NCBI GenBank assembly: GCA_050290225.1
Contig: JBNKHG010000091.1
Span: forward strand, 19,358-83,357
Reading direction: 5' to 3'
Length of the DNA stretch: 64,000 bases
DNA from: JBNKHG01 sp050290225
Lineage (GTDB): Bacteria > Pseudomonadota > Gammaproteobacteria > Pseudomonadales > Cellvibrionaceae
The notes below the pieces were generated by a model. It was not told the origin of the DNA. It was given only the letters and a program-made list of their open reading frames with translations, and ran no database searches. Below, one piece after another: positions 8,573-17,477 of this stretch; the first letter of the stretch is position 1; every line of letters begins with the position of its first letter. The position numbers and the translations under genes were made by a program.

Positions 8573-10039
8573 ATGACCCCGGAACATTTTGCTCAACTTG
8601 CCGCTGAGGGCTACAACCGCATCCCAGTGGTGCGCGAAGTCTTGGCGGATATGGACACCCCATTGTCCAGCTACCTGAAACTGGCCCGTGGGCCCTACTC
8701 CTACCTGTTTGAATCCGTGCAGGGGGGCGAGAAGTGGGGCCGCTACTCGATCCTGGGGTTGCCCGCGCGTACAGTGATGAAAGCCAGCGGTGAACAGATC
8801 AGTATCGAGCGTGATGGGGTGGTGGTTGAAACACTGACCCACACGGATCCACTGGCCTTTGTCGAGACATTCAAGGCCAGATACCGGGCGCCGGAACTGG
8901 AAGGTCTGCCACGGTTTAACGGCGGCCTGGTAGGCTATTTCGGCTACGACTGTGTGCGTTATGTGGAACCGCGGCTCAAGGCTGGAACCCCTAAAGATGT
9001 GATTGGTACACCGGATATCCTGATGATGGTGTCGGATGAGGTGTTGGTATTTGACAACCTGGCTGGCAAGTTGATCCTGGTCGTGCATGCCAACCCTGAG
9101 ATCGACAATGCATACCCGTTAGCCTGCCAGCGTCTAGACCAGCTCGAGGCCCGCCTGCGAGGCGAGCTACCCGCAACTGCGCCTATCACCCTGGATGCCG
9201 ATGGAGCCAAGGAAGGCGAATTCACCTCCAGCTTTGGCGAAGCCAATTTTCACGAGGCGGTGGCCCGGATCAAGGAATATGTACTGGCCGGCGACACCAT
9301 GCAGGTGGTGATTTCCCAGCGCCTGTCCATCCCCTTTACCGCCGAGCCCCTGAATCTCTACCGGGCCCTGCGCAGTCTCAACCCTTCGCCCTATATGTAT
9401 TTCCTGGACCTGGGCGACCACCACGTGGTGGGCTCCAGTCCGGAAATCCTGGCGCGTCTGGAGGATGGCGAGGTGACCGTGCGTCCCATCGCCGGTACCC
9501 GTCGCCGCGGCCATACGGAGGAGGAGGATTTGGCGTTGGAGCAGGAGATGCTCAACGACCCCAAGGAGATCGCCGAGCACCTGATGCTGATCGACCTCGG
9601 CCGCAACGATGCCGGCCGGGTGTCGAAGGTCGGCACGGTGGCGTTAACCGAAAAAATGGTGGTCGAGCGTTACTCCCACGTGATGCATATTACCTCGAAT
9701 GTCACCGGCCAGTTGAAAGAGGGTTTGGGGGCCATGGATGTGCTGCGCGCAGCGCTGCCGGCGGGAACCCTGTCGGGAGCCCCGAAAATACGGGCGATGG
9801 AAATTATCGATGAGCTGGAAAGCGAGAAGCGGGGCATCTACGGCGGTGCTGTCGGCTATCTGTCCTGGAGCGGCAATATGGATACCGCTATTGCTATCCG
9901 TACCGCGGTCATCAAGGATGGCACTCTTTATATCCAGGCCGGGGCAGGGGTGGTGGCCGATTCCAAACCCGAACTGGAGTGGAAAGAAACCATGAACAAA
10001 GCCCGCGCGATCTTCCGCGCCGTGGATATGGTGTTGTAG
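8573..10039 (+). CDS. trpE: Anthranilate synthase component I
   Basis: A 488-aa chorismate-binding enzyme that makes anthranilate from chorismate and ammonia supplied by TrpG, the first committed step of tryptophan synthesis. Seen: an N-terminal regulatory region with SYLFESVQGGEKWGRYSI (the Trp-feedback region, usually LLES), then the catalytic domain with QVVISQRLS, VGSSPEIL, RPIAGTRRRG, LMLIDLGRND and PAGTLSGAPKIRAM. Length and start are typical. trpG follows after 12 bp, so the two subunits are probably made together. Confidence 0.96.
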   Translation: MTPEHFAQLAAEGYNRIPVVREVLADMDTPLSSYLKLARGPYSYLFESVQGGEKWGRYSILGLPARTVMKASGEQISIERDGVVVETLTHTDPLAFVETFKARYRAPELEGLPRFNGGLVGYFGYDCVRYVEPRLKAGTPKDVIGTPDILMMVSDEVLVFDNLAGKLILVVHANPEIDNAYPLACQRLDQLEARLRGELPATAPITLDADGAKEGEFTSSFGEANFHEAVARIKEYVLAGDTMQVVISQRLSIPFTAEPLNLYRALRSLNPSPYMYFLDLGDHHVVGSSPEILARLEDGEVTVRPIAGTRRRGHTEEEDLALEQEMLNDPKEIAEHLMLIDLGRNDAGRVSKVGTVALTEKMVVERYSHVMHITSNVTGQLKEGLGAMDVLRAALPAGTLSGAPKIRAMEIIDELESEKRGIYGGAVGYLSWSGNMDTAIAIRTAVIKDGTLYIQAGAGVVADSKPELEWKETMNKARAIFRAVDMVL

Positions 10040-10051
10040 GGGGATCCAGCC

Positions 10052-10633
10052 ATGCTATTGATGATCGACAATTACGACTCCTTTACCTACAACGTGGTGC
10101 AATACCTGGGCGAACTCAAGGCCGAAGTCAAAGTCGTGCGCAACGATGAGATCACGGTCGACGAGATCGCTGCGTTGAACCCGGAACGGATTGTGATTTC
10201 CCCGGGACCTTGCACCCCCAATGAGGCAGGGGTTTCTGTGCCTGCAATCCGCGCGTTTGCCGGTAAGATTCCGCTGCTCGGTATCTGCCTGGGTCACCAG
10301 AGTATCGGTCAGGCCTTCGGCGGTGAGGTAGTGCGTGCGCGACAGGTGATGCATGGCAAGACGTCACCCATCTACCACCGGAATTGCGGCGTCTTTAGCG
10401 GGCTTTCCAACCCCTTCGAGGCGACCCGCTACCATTCTCTGGTGATCGATAAAAATAGCCTGCCGGACTGCCTGGAGATTACCGCCTGGACCCAGACCGA
10501 TGACGGCGAGATTGATGAAATTATGGGTGTACGTCACAAAGAGCTGGCGGTGGAAGGGGTACAGTTCCACCCCGAGTCAATTCTGACGGCCCATGGCCAC
10601 GATCTGTTACAGAATTTTCTCGACGGCAAATAG
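10052..10633 (+). CDS. trpG: Anthranilate synthase component II (glutamine amidotransferase)
   Basis: A 193-aa class I glutamine amidotransferase. The nucleophile is in LGICLGHQSIG (Cys79); His173 and Glu175 in the EGVQFHPES segment complete the triad, and SPGPCTPNEAG forms the oxyanion region. It supplies ammonia to TrpE. In organisms with one such subunit it may also serve aminodeoxychorismate synthase, so a shared TrpG/PabA role is possible. It sits between trpE and trpD. Confidence 0.94.
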   Translation: MLLMIDNYDSFTYNVVQYLGELKAEVKVVRNDEITVDEIAALNPERIVISPGPCTPNEAGVSVPAIRAFAGKIPLLGICLGHQSIGQAFGGEVVRARQVMHGKTSPIYHRNCGVFSGLSNPFEATRYHSLVIDKNSLPDCLEITAWTQTDDGEIDEIMGVRHKELAVEGVQFHPESILTAHGHDLLQNFLDGK

Positions 10634-10705
10634 CTCGGTAGAGAATAACGACAACCTGAAGGTGCTACCCTCAAACCGGGGGCAGAGCCCTCAAGAGGCG
10701 AGACG

Positions 10706-11743
10706 ATGAATATTCAACAAGCCCTGGCCAGACTGGCGGAGAGGCGTGATCTCAGCAACGGGGAAATGGTGACGGTGATGCGCCAGGTCATGACTGGCGA
10801 GGCGAATGAGGCCCAAATTGGCGCATTTTTAATAGCCTTGCGCATGAAAGGCGAAACCATCGACGAAATAGCGGGTGCCGCACAGGTGATGCGGGAGCTG
10901 GCGACCAAGGTCAGCATATCTGCGGAGCACCTGGTGGATATCGTCGGAACCGGTGGTGATGGCGCCAACCTCTTCAATGTATCCACCGCTTCGGCTTTTG
11001 TGGTGGCCGCCTCGGGTGCCAGTGTTGCCAAGCACGGCAACCGTTCCGTCTCCAGCTCCACCGGTAGTGCCGACGTGCTGGAAGCCGCAGGCGTACATCT
11101 GGATATTACGCCTGAACAGGTGGCCCGATGCGTGGAGGAGATCGGGGTCGGATTTATGTTCGCCCCAGCCCACCACAGCGCTATGAAGTACGCCATAGGT
11201 CCGCGCAAGTCTCTGGGGCTGCGCACTGTGTTTAATATCCTGGGGCCCATGACCAATCCCGCCGGAGTGACCCGGCAGGTGATCGGCGTCTTCGACGGCG
11301 ATCTCTGCGTCCCAATGGCGGAGGTGTTGGGGCGATTGGGCAGCGAACATATCCTGGTGGTCCACGCCGCTGACGGTCTTGATGAAATCAGTTTGGCGGC
11401 GCCGACCCGGGTTGCGGAACTGAAAGCGGGTAAAGTGACCGAATATGAAGTACGTCCCGAAGATTTTGGTATTGCCACTCAGAGTCTGGCGGGGCTGGAA
11501 GTCACCGGCGCCACTGAGTCCCTTGCCCTGATTCAGGATGCACTTGGCAAGCGTACCAGTGCCGAAGCGATAAAGGCGGCGGATATGATCGCCCTCAATG
11601 CGGGCGCCGCTATTTATATCAGCGGAGTAGCCGACAGCCTGGCCGAGGGTGTGGAGATGGCCAGGGATGCGATAGGCAGTGGCCTGGCCAAGGCCAAAAT
11701 CCAGGAGCTGGCGGCTTTTACCGAGTGTCTAAAAAATAGCTGA
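10706..11743 (+). CDS. trpD: Anthranilate phosphoribosyltransferase
   Basis: A 345-aa enzyme joining anthranilate to PRPP. Signatures are the PRPP-binding VGTGGDGANLFNVST, KHGNRSVSSSTGSADVLEA with the conserved Ser/Thr-rich loop, FAPAHHSAMKY, and the metal-binding DGLDEIS. The protein has the standalone length; it is not fused to TrpG. It lies 72 bp after trpG and 79 bp before trpC, wider spacings than trpE-trpG but compatible with one transcript. Confidence 0.96.
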   Translation: MNIQQALARLAERRDLSNGEMVTVMRQVMTGEANEAQIGAFLIALRMKGETIDEIAGAAQVMRELATKVSISAEHLVDIVGTGGDGANLFNVSTASAFVVAASGASVAKHGNRSVSSSTGSADVLEAAGVHLDITPEQVARCVEEIGVGFMFAPAHHSAMKYAIGPRKSLGLRTVFNILGPMTNPAGVTRQVIGVFDGDLCVPMAEVLGRLGSEHILVVHAADGLDEISLAAPTRVAELKAGKVTEYEVRPEDFGIATQSLAGLEVTGATESLALIQDALGKRTSAEAIKAADMIALNAGAAIYISGVADSLAEGVEMARDAIGSGLAKAKIQELAAFTECLKNS

Positions 11744-11822
11744 CTACAAGCAGCAGACCGGCCGACAACCCTGTGGTTCTGAATGAGCCGGGCACGGTCC
11801 AGAGAGTGTTGGAGAAGAAACA

Positions 11823-12620
11823 GTGAGCGATACCCCCACCATCCTGCGCAAGATAATCGCGCGCAAGTTCGAAGAGATTGCCGAGCGCCAGGCGCGAACA
11901 AGCATCGCCGAGTTGAAGTCTCGAATCGCGGCACAGGATCAGCCGCGTGGCTTTGTTGCCGCCATCGAGCACAAAATCGCCGAAGGCCAGGCGGCTGTGA
12001 TTGCGGAAATCAAAAAAGCCTCTCCCAGTAAAGGTGTGATCCGGGAGAATTTTTACCCCTCGGAAATTGCCATCAGCTATGAAAAGGGCGGTGCTGCCTG
12101 TCTGTCCGTGTTGACCGACGTGGATTTTTTCCAGGGCAGCGATGCCTACCTCAAGGAGGTGCGCAATGCCTCCAAGCTGCCGGTGATCCGCAAGGATTTT
12201 ATGGTCGATGAATACCAGCTTTACGAGTCACGCGCCATCGGTGCTGATTGCATCCTGCTGATTGCCGCCGCGTTAAGTCCGGAAAAATTGCGGGAGCTCA
12301 ACGCACTGGCACTGTCGCTGGGGATGGATGTTCTGGTGGAAGTGCACAATGCTGAGGAGTTGGCGCAGGCGCTGGAACTTCCCAATAGGCTGATAGGCAT
12401 CAATAACCGCGATCTGCATACTTTCGACGTTTCCCTCGACGCCACCTTCAGCCTGCTGGGGTCCATTCCGGAGGATCGTATCGTGGTCACTGAAAGCGGA
12501 ATCCACACCTTTGATGATGTGATGGCCATGCGCGGTCACAATGTGAATGCCTTCCTGGTGGGTGAGGCGTTTATGCGGGAGGCGGAGCCGGGGGTTAAGT
12601 TGTTGGAGCTGTTTAACTGA
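11823..12620 (+). CDS. trpC: Indole-3-glycerol phosphate synthase
   Basis: A 265-aa TIM barrel enzyme, monofunctional (no TrpF domain attached, unlike E. coli). Visible motifs are AEIKKASPSKGVI with the catalytic lysine, SVLTDVDFFQGS, VIRKDFMVDEYQ, GINNRDLHTF and VTESGIHTFDD. The start is GTG at 11823, supported by a GGAGAAG ribosome binding site a few bases upstream. It ends the trpEGDC run and faces crp, with a heptamer repeat array in the gap between them. Confidence 0.95.
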   Translation: MSDTPTILRKIIARKFEEIAERQARTSIAELKSRIAAQDQPRGFVAAIEHKIAEGQAAVIAEIKKASPSKGVIRENFYPSEIAISYEKGGAACLSVLTDVDFFQGSDAYLKEVRNASKLPVIRKDFMVDEYQLYESRAIGADCILLIAAALSPEKLRELNALALSLGMDVLVEVHNAEELAQALELPNRLIGINNRDLHTFDVSLDATFSLLGSIPEDRIVVTESGIHTFDDVMAMRGHNVNAFLVGEAFMREAEPGVKLLELFN

Positions 12621-12684
12621 GGGTGTTTGAATTAACAGCTGACAGCCCACAATTGACAGCGGATCGCGCCCGCATAGAACTTTA

Positions 12685-12744
12685 AGCTTGTAGCTTGTAG
12701 CTTGTAGCTTGCAGCTTGTAGCTTGCAGCTTGCAGCTTGCAGCT
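12685..12744. repeat. Heptamer array AGCTTGY, about 8.5 copies
   Basis: Eight head-to-tail copies of AGCTTGT or AGCTTGC, plus a partial AGCT, fill most of the gap between the convergent genes trpC and crp. The last base of the unit varies between T and C. A closely related array (GGCTTGC units) lies at 19301-19338, also between convergent genes. Confidence 0.95.
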
Positions 12745-12748
12745 CTAA

Positions 12749-13423
12749 CTACCGCGTCCCAAACACCACCATGGTCTTGCCCTTGACCGAAACCAGCCCC
12801 TGATCCTCCAGCGTCTTCAACACCCGGCCCACCATCTCTCGTGAACAGCCGACGATACGGCCGATTTCCTGGCGGGTAATCTTGATCTGCATCCCGTCGG
12901 GATGTGTCATGGCATCCGGCTCCTTGCACAGATCCAGCAGGGTGCGAGCCACGCGACCGGTGACATCTAGGAAAGCCAGGTCACCCACCTTCCGGGTGGT
13001 GTTGCGCAAGCGACGGGCCATCTGGGTGCCGACTGCGAACAGGAATTCCGGGTGCTCCTCGGAAATCTCCTGGAATTTGCTGTAGCTGATTTCCGCCACC
13101 TCGCATTCGGTCTTTGCCCTTACCCAGGCGCTGCGGGAGTCCTGGTCCTCGAACAGGCCCATTTCGCCGAAGAAATCGCCGTCGTTGAGGTAGGCGACGA
13201 TCATCTCGCGGCCTTCATCATCTTCGATAATTACCGTTACCGAGCCTTTGATTATGTAATAGAGGGAGTCACTCTTGTCACCGGCATAGATCAAGGTACT
13301 TTTAGCCGGGTAACGACGGCGGTGACAGTGGCTGAGAAATTCGTCCACATTTTTCATATGGGGAGTAAGGGAAACTGCGACCAAGGTCCGATCCTCTGAA
13401 TGTTCCTTATTACCGTTAACCAT
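12749..13423 (-). CDS. crp: cAMP receptor protein (Crp/Vfr family)
   Basis: A 224-aa cAMP-responsive transcription factor. The cyclic-nucleotide pocket is clear (DFFGEMGLFE followed by SRSAWVRAKTECEVAEISY), and the C-terminal helix-turn-helix (TRQEIGRIVGCSREMVGRVL) is nearly identical to E. coli CRP, so the recognised site is probably also TGTGA-N6-TCACA. The linker FLDVTGRVARTLLDL is conserved too. The N-terminus has about 10 residues more than E. coli CRP. In Pseudomonas the homologue Vfr also lies next to trpC. The gene ends 5 bp after the heptamer repeats. Confidence 0.95.
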   Translation of the reverse strand: MVNGNKEHSEDRTLVAVSLTPHMKNVDEFLSHCHRRRYPAKSTLIYAGDKSDSLYYIIKGSVTVIIEDDEGREMIVAYLNDGDFFGEMGLFEDQDSRSAWVRAKTECEVAEISYSKFQEISEEHPEFLFAVGTQMARRLRNTTRKVGDLAFLDVTGRVARTLLDLCKEPDAMTHPDGMQIKITRQEIGRIVGCSREMVGRVLKTLEDQGLVSVKGKTMVVFGTR

Positions 13424-13595
13424 AACCGAATCTCGTCTAAACGCCTAGTCCGAAGGCGTGACCTTCTTCATAAGTTGTTGAATTGGGTGACATTCGAGGT
13501 TTTGGTGCGGTTTGTGGTACCCTTGCCGGCTTTGATTTCCTGTGTCCGACGTCGATTTTCTCGTCGGCTGGGTGTAAGACCAAAGGTGGAATGCA

Positions 13596-14030
13596 ATGGC
13601 AATGAGCGCAACGGTAAAATGGGTCGACGGGGCTATGTTCCTGGGGGAGTCCGGCAGTGGCCACAGTGTGGTGATGGATGGCCCGGAGGATCATGGCGGC
13701 CGCAATATGGGAGTGCGCCCCATGGAAATGCTGTTGTTGGGCCTCGGTGGTTGCTCCAGCTTCGATGTGATGAGCATTCTTCAGAAAGCCCGCCAGCAAG
13801 TGACCGATTGCAGGGTGGAAATAGAGGCAGAGCGGGCCGATGCGGTGCCTTCTGTGTTTACCAGGATGCACCTCAAGTTTATAGTCACCGGGTCGGGTTT
13901 AAAGGAAAAGCAGGTGGCTCGGGCAGTGGAGCTGTCGGCGACCAAATACTGTTCGGCTTCCATCATGATGGAGGCTGCGGGAGTGGAAATTACCCACAGC
14001 TACGAAATGGTTGAAACCAGCAACGGATAA
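13596..14030 (+). CDS. OsmC/YhfA-family protein
   Basis: A 144-aa OsmC-like protein, closest in pattern to E. coli YhfA, encoded beside crp there and beside vfr in Pseudomonas. The two family cysteines are present: Cys53 in LGGCSSFDVM and Cys119 in ATKYCSASIM. In OsmC and Ohr proteins they form the peroxide-reducing pair; whether YhfA-type members are active on peroxides is less clear. A good AAGGTGGA ribosome binding site precedes the start at 13596. It diverges from crp across a 172-bp gap. Confidence 0.85.
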   Translation: MAMSATVKWVDGAMFLGESGSGHSVVMDGPEDHGGRNMGVRPMEMLLLGLGGCSSFDVMSILQKARQQVTDCRVEIEAERADAVPSVFTRMHLKFIVTGSGLKEKQVARAVELSATKYCSASIMMEAAGVEITHSYEMVETSNG

Positions 14031-14219
14031 ATGCGGAAATCCCGGGTATTCCGGGTTAATCCGGAGTCATATACCCGTCAAAAAAGAGGTATAGGCTTTC
14101 TCATCGCCTACCCGGCGTAGACCGGGCGAGTGATCTTGTCTCCACAGAACTCACAAAGTCCCGGCGATTTTTAGTCGGGTACAGTTAGTGTATGCGGTGT
14201 CAAAACTGCATTGACAGGC

Positions 14220-14245
14220 ACCTGTGGTACTCCCCTGCCACAGGT
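14220..14245 (+). promoter_or_regulatory. Perfect 8-bp hairpin in the DUF3422 leader
   Basis: ACCTGTGG (14220-14227) pairs with CCACAGGT (14238-14245) across a 10-base loop, ending 6 bp before the AAGGAG ribosome binding site at 14252. There is no T-run, so it looks like a leader structure rather than a terminator. Confidence 0.5.
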
Positions 14246-14267
14246 TCGGGTAAGGAGTGAGACGACT

Positions 14268-15638
14268 ATGGTAGACCTGCCGCAAGAGCAGTTTCTGAAA
14301 CAGGCTGAAACCGTTACCGATGCCCCTCAGGTGGCCTCGTCCGCCATAATGCTGGAGGTTCACCCGCGTCGGGCCGAACTCTACGACGAGCTCCACAACC
14401 GCCCCTCGCCCCTGGTGGAATCCCCCTGTTGCGTTTCCCATATCGCTGTATTGGTATCTGAGGAGCAGCGCCAGCTCGAGTATCACCACCTGGTGGATCT
14501 TTGCCAGCGCTTCAGCATTGCGCCGCCGGCCCCCGATGCCTCCTGTTTTTACCAGAATTTCGGCGGTTTCGAACTGCGCTGGGAGAGTCACTCGGAGTTT
14601 TCCACCTATACCTTTATCCGTACCGGTATGGATCCCGAGGCGTTTGACAGTAGACCGTTTGAGGACAGCGGTCTCAACTATACCCCGAGGGATTGGCTCC
14701 ACAAGCTTCCCGGACAATCAGTGGTGGCTATCCATCTGGCCATGACAATCGGCGAAAAACCCATACCAACGGTATTGCTGAATGAGGCATTTGAGGGCAT
14801 GCGCTCTTCCGGCAGCTTGGTCGCCGGTGGTCGAGCCGAGGTTTACACCGCCTTTCGCATACACAGTGATGGCTTTAGCCGGGTGCTGGTGCGCAACCAC
14901 GAGCTCAACAGCTATCAGGCCGGGCGCCTGTTGCAACGGGTGTTGGAAATCGAGACTTACCGGATGATGTCACTGCTGGCCCTGCCGACGGCACGCAAGC
15001 TCTCATCCCAGGTGCGGCAGATGGAAGAGCAGCTGGCATGCCTGAACCAGCGTATCGCCGCTGCCAGTGAAGATGAAGACGACAATGCCATGCTGGGGGA
15101 GCTGTCGACCTTGGCCGCGCGCAATGAGCAGTACCGCTCGGACACCAACTACCGCTTCGGTGCGACCATCGCCTACTACGATCTGGTCAATGTCCGTCTG
15201 CGGCAGTTGCAGGAAAATCAAATCCCGGGTATGCAGACCTGGCAGGAATTCATTGCCCGTCGCCTCGGGCCGGGCATCAAGACCTGTGAAGCGGTCAAGG
15301 ATCGGATGGAAAGCCTGTCGCTGCGCATCGCCCAGACCAGCAGTCTCTTGAGGACACGGGTCGAATTGTCGATTCACTCCCAGAACCAGGAGCTGCTGGC
15401 ATCCATGAATCGCCGCAGCGGCATTCAGCTGCGCCTGCAGCAAACCGTGGAAGGTCTCTCTGTGGCGGGTATCGCTTACTACCTGATGGGACTTTTGGAA
15501 TATGTCTACGAGGCGATGATTGCGCGGGGCGTCCAACTGGACAAGGTTACCGCGTTGGGGGTGACGGTACCGGTGGTGATGGCTATCACCTGGTGGGCTA
15601 TGCACAAATTGATGCGTGGATTGAAAGCGGACGACTAG
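14268..15638 (+). CDS. DUF3422 family membrane protein
   Basis: A 456-aa protein of unknown function. The frame is open from 14211, but the ATG at 14268 is preferred because AAGGAG lies at 14252-14257, 10 bases ahead. The conserved start EVHPRRAELYDELHNRPSP is the DUF3422 signature. The middle is long and alpha-helical (QVRQMEEQLACLNQRIAAA and similar). The C-terminus has two hydrophobic stretches (around AYYLMGLLEYVYEAM and VPVVMAITWWAM), so it is probably anchored to the inner membrane with a large cytoplasmic part. No enzyme motif is apparent. It stands alone between the OsmC gene and the convergent coq7. Confidence 0.8.
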   Translation: MVDLPQEQFLKQAETVTDAPQVASSAIMLEVHPRRAELYDELHNRPSPLVESPCCVSHIAVLVSEEQRQLEYHHLVDLCQRFSIAPPAPDASCFYQNFGGFELRWESHSEFSTYTFIRTGMDPEAFDSRPFEDSGLNYTPRDWLHKLPGQSVVAIHLAMTIGEKPIPTVLLNEAFEGMRSSGSLVAGGRAEVYTAFRIHSDGFSRVLVRNHELNSYQAGRLLQRVLEIETYRMMSLLALPTARKLSSQVRQMEEQLACLNQRIAAASEDEDDNAMLGELSTLAARNEQYRSDTNYRFGATIAYYDLVNVRLRQLQENQIPGMQTWQEFIARRLGPGIKTCEAVKDRMESLSLRIAQTSSLLRTRVELSIHSQNQELLASMNRRSGIQLRLQQTVEGLSVAGIAYYLMGLLEYVYEAMIARGVQLDKVTALGVTVPVVMAITWWAMHKLMRGLKADD

Positions 15639-15687
15639 GCGTTTCCCGTCAGTCCGCCCGTTTTAACGGTAACAGGCCTTACGCGGA

Positions 15688-16332
15688 TCAAACGCGGTAG
15701 CTGGTTTTTGTCATGGCCTTGGAAACCAGGCTCATGACCGCCTTGATCGGACCGGGGAAGCGCAGGCCGCCAGCTTCAAGTGCTGTATGCGCGTGCTTGG
15801 CTTCATCCACCAGCATCTGTTCCACCACGGCTCTGCTCTTGTGATCCTCTTCGGGCAGCGCGTCCAGGTGGCTCTCCAGGTGCTTGCACACCTGGTCTTC
15901 GGTGGCGGCGACAAAGCCGAGGCTGATGCGATCGCTGATCAATCCTGCGCCGGCACCAATCCCGAAGGATAGCCCGTACCAGAGTGGATTGAGCACGCTG
16001 GTGTGGCTGCCCAGCTGGGAAATGCGCTCCTCGCACCAGGCCAGGTGGTCAATCTCCTCATCCGCCGCCAGTTCCATCTCAGCCTTCACCTGTGGCAATT
16101 TGGCGGTCAGCGCCTGCCCCTGGTAAAGCGCCTGGGCACAGACCTCGCCAGCGTGATTAACCCGCATCAGTCCCGCGGCATGGCGCTTTTCTTCATCGCT
16201 GAGCTCACTGTGCTCCTCGCTTGCCGCCGGTGACGTTCGCCCGGGGGAGACATTGCCGGGCGACAGGGTGCGCAGGGCGCGGTCGGCTTGGACGATCAGA
16301 CGATCCAGGGCGGAAAGGGTGGTATTCGGCAT
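15688..16332 (-). CDS. coq7: Demethoxyubiquinone hydroxylase Coq7/UbiF type
   Basis: A 214-aa di-iron monooxygenase of the ferritin-like fold that hydroxylates 2-octaprenyl-3-methyl-6-methoxybenzoquinol late in ubiquinone synthesis. The metal-binding helices carry NHAGEVCAQALY, DEEIDHLAWCEER, ATEDQVCKHLESHL and DEAKHAHTAL, the four-helix ExxH pattern. Gammaproteobacteria use either this enzyme or the flavoprotein UbiF; the Coq7 type is usual in the Pseudomonas/Cellvibrio side. It ends facing the DUF3422 gene. Confidence 0.94.
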   Translation of the reverse strand: MPNTTLSALDRLIVQADRALRTLSPGNVSPGRTSPAASEEHSELSDEEKRHAAGLMRVNHAGEVCAQALYQGQALTAKLPQVKAEMELAADEEIDHLAWCEERISQLGSHTSVLNPLWYGLSFGIGAGAGLISDRISLGFVAATEDQVCKHLESHLDALPEEDHKSRAVVEQMLVDEAKHAHTALEAGGLRFPGPIKAVMSLVSKAMTKTSYRV

Positions 16333-16451
16333 GGAGATAACTCGCAGTTTGACAAACGGCTATTCGCAAAACACCTATTGTATCGAAAAGCCGCCAGCGC
16401 CACTAACGGGAAATGATGATGATTTGAGTTGGCGCAGTTCTGGTCGACAAG

Positions 16452-16476
16452 CGTCGTCATTGCGAGCGCTACGACG
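16452..16476. repeat. Short palindrome with CGTCATTGCGAGCG core
   Basis: CGTCGT (16452-16457) and ACGACG (16471-16476) flank CATTGCGAGCGCT. The core resembles a short interspersed element common in many proteobacterial genomes. It lies just downstream of the ferroxidase-type bfr gene and could act as a transcript end, but no T-run is seen. Confidence 0.5.
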
Positions 16477-16508
16477 CCAGAGGTGACGACGGTAGAGGAA
16501 AGGAGGGC

Positions 16509-16991
16509 TCAGGAAGAGCCTCCATCCATTTGCGACTGGATATAATTGGGCAAGCCGATTTTGTCGATCAGCCCCAGGTGTTGCTCCAGCCAGTAAATGT
16601 GGTCCATTTCGGTATCATCGAGCAAATCTTCCAGAAGTTCGCGGCTGACGTAGTCCCGCTCCTGCTCGCAGACGCCGATGATCTTGCGCAGGTTGTCGGC
16701 CACCGCCTTTTCCGCGGCCAAGTCGTTTTCCAGCATCTGCCGCACGTCGGCACCGACATTGATTTTGTTACGTGAGGCAGTATCCGGTTTGCCTTCCAAA
16801 AACAGGATGCGTTGAATCAGGCGCTTGGAATGTTCCAGCTCTTCCTCGTATTCGTGGGACAGTTTTTCGTGCAATCGGTGTAAGCCCCAGTCTTCGTACA
16901 TTTCTGCATGGGCCAGGTACTGGTCCATGGACGTCAGCTCCATGGTCAGCTGCTGATTGAGCAGGTCGATAACCGTGTTGATGCCTTTCAT
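16509..16991 (-). CDS. bfr: Bacterioferritin, ferroxidase-type subunit without haem methionine
   Basis: A 160-aa bacterioferritin subunit. By alignment with E. coli Bfr the di-iron ligands are all present: Glu18, Glu51, His54, Glu94, and Glu128/His131 (E. coli Glu127/His130, shifted by one inserted residue). The residue matching the haem axial ligand Met52 is Leu52 (ELEHSKRL), so this subunit probably cannot bind the inter-subunit haem on its own. It lies 15 bp downstream of a second bfr gene with the opposite defect. The likely product is a mixed 24-mer storing iron. A GGGAGA ribosome binding site precedes the ATG. Confidence 0.93.
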   Translation of the reverse strand: MKGINTVIDLLNQQLTMELTSMDQYLAHAEMYEDWGLHRLHEKLSHEYEEELEHSKRLIQRILFLEGKPDTASRNKINVGADVRQMLENDLAAEKAVADNLRKIIGVCEQERDYVSRELLEDLLDDTEMDHIYWLEQHLGLIDKIGLPNYIQSQMDGGSS

Positions 16992-17006
16992 CGTTGATCT
17001 CCCGAC

Positions 17007-17477
17007 TCAGTCGTCCATCATTGATTGTTGGTAGTTTTCCATGCCGGTATTGCGGATCAGGAATTGCTGGGTCTCGATCCAATCCACGTGTTCCTCCTCA
17101 TATTCGAGAATATCTTCCAGTAATTCGCGGCTGACATAATCTCCCTCCTTTTCACAGAGGGCGATAGCATCGCGGAGGTCGCTGATTTGTGCCATTTGGA
17201 AATCCAGGTCACATTGCAACATCTCGGCGGTGTGTTCGCCTATGCGCAGCTTGCCCAGGTCCTGTAAATTGGGCAATCCCTCTAAAAACAGGATGCGCTC
17301 AATCAGGTCGTCAGCCTGCTTCATGTCCTTGATGGATTTTTTGTAGTCCTTTTCGTTGAGTTCATCGAGCCCCCAGTTGCGAAACATGCGGGCATGCAGG
17401 AAATACTGGTTAATGGATGTGAGCTCGTGAAACAACACCTTGTTAAGCGCGGCGATGATTGTGTCCTTGCCTTTCAT
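17007..17477 (-). CDS. bfr: Bacterioferritin, haem-binding subunit with degenerate ferroxidase site
   Basis: A 156-aa bacterioferritin. The frame is open 14 codons further upstream, but the ATG at 17477 gives the conserved start MKGKDTIIAALNKVL and has AGGAG at the right distance. Met52 (DMKQAD) matches the haem ligand. The ferroxidase centre is incomplete against E. coli Bfr: Glu18, Glu127 and His130 are kept, but Glu51 is Asp, His54 is Gln and Glu94 is Gln. It is therefore the likely haem-carrying, non-ferroxidase partner of the next gene. Split pairs of this kind are known in Magnetospirillum and Neisseria. Co-transcription is very likely. Confidence 0.92.
   Translation of the reverse strand: MKGKDTIIAALNKVLFHELTSINQYFLHARMFRNWGLDELNEKDYKKSIKDMKQADDLIERILFLEGLPNLQDLGKLRIGEHTAEMLQCDLDFQMAQISDLRDAIALCEKEGDYVSRELLEDILEYEEEHVDWIETQQFLIRNTGMENYQQSMMDD

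Noticed and set aside
12685..12744. CRISPR array
   Set aside because: The units are 7 bp and directly abutting, with no spacers and no cas genes.
13400..14014. Long frame overlapping the OsmC-family gene
   Set aside because: It is in another frame of the well-supported OsmC/YhfA gene and resembles no protein.
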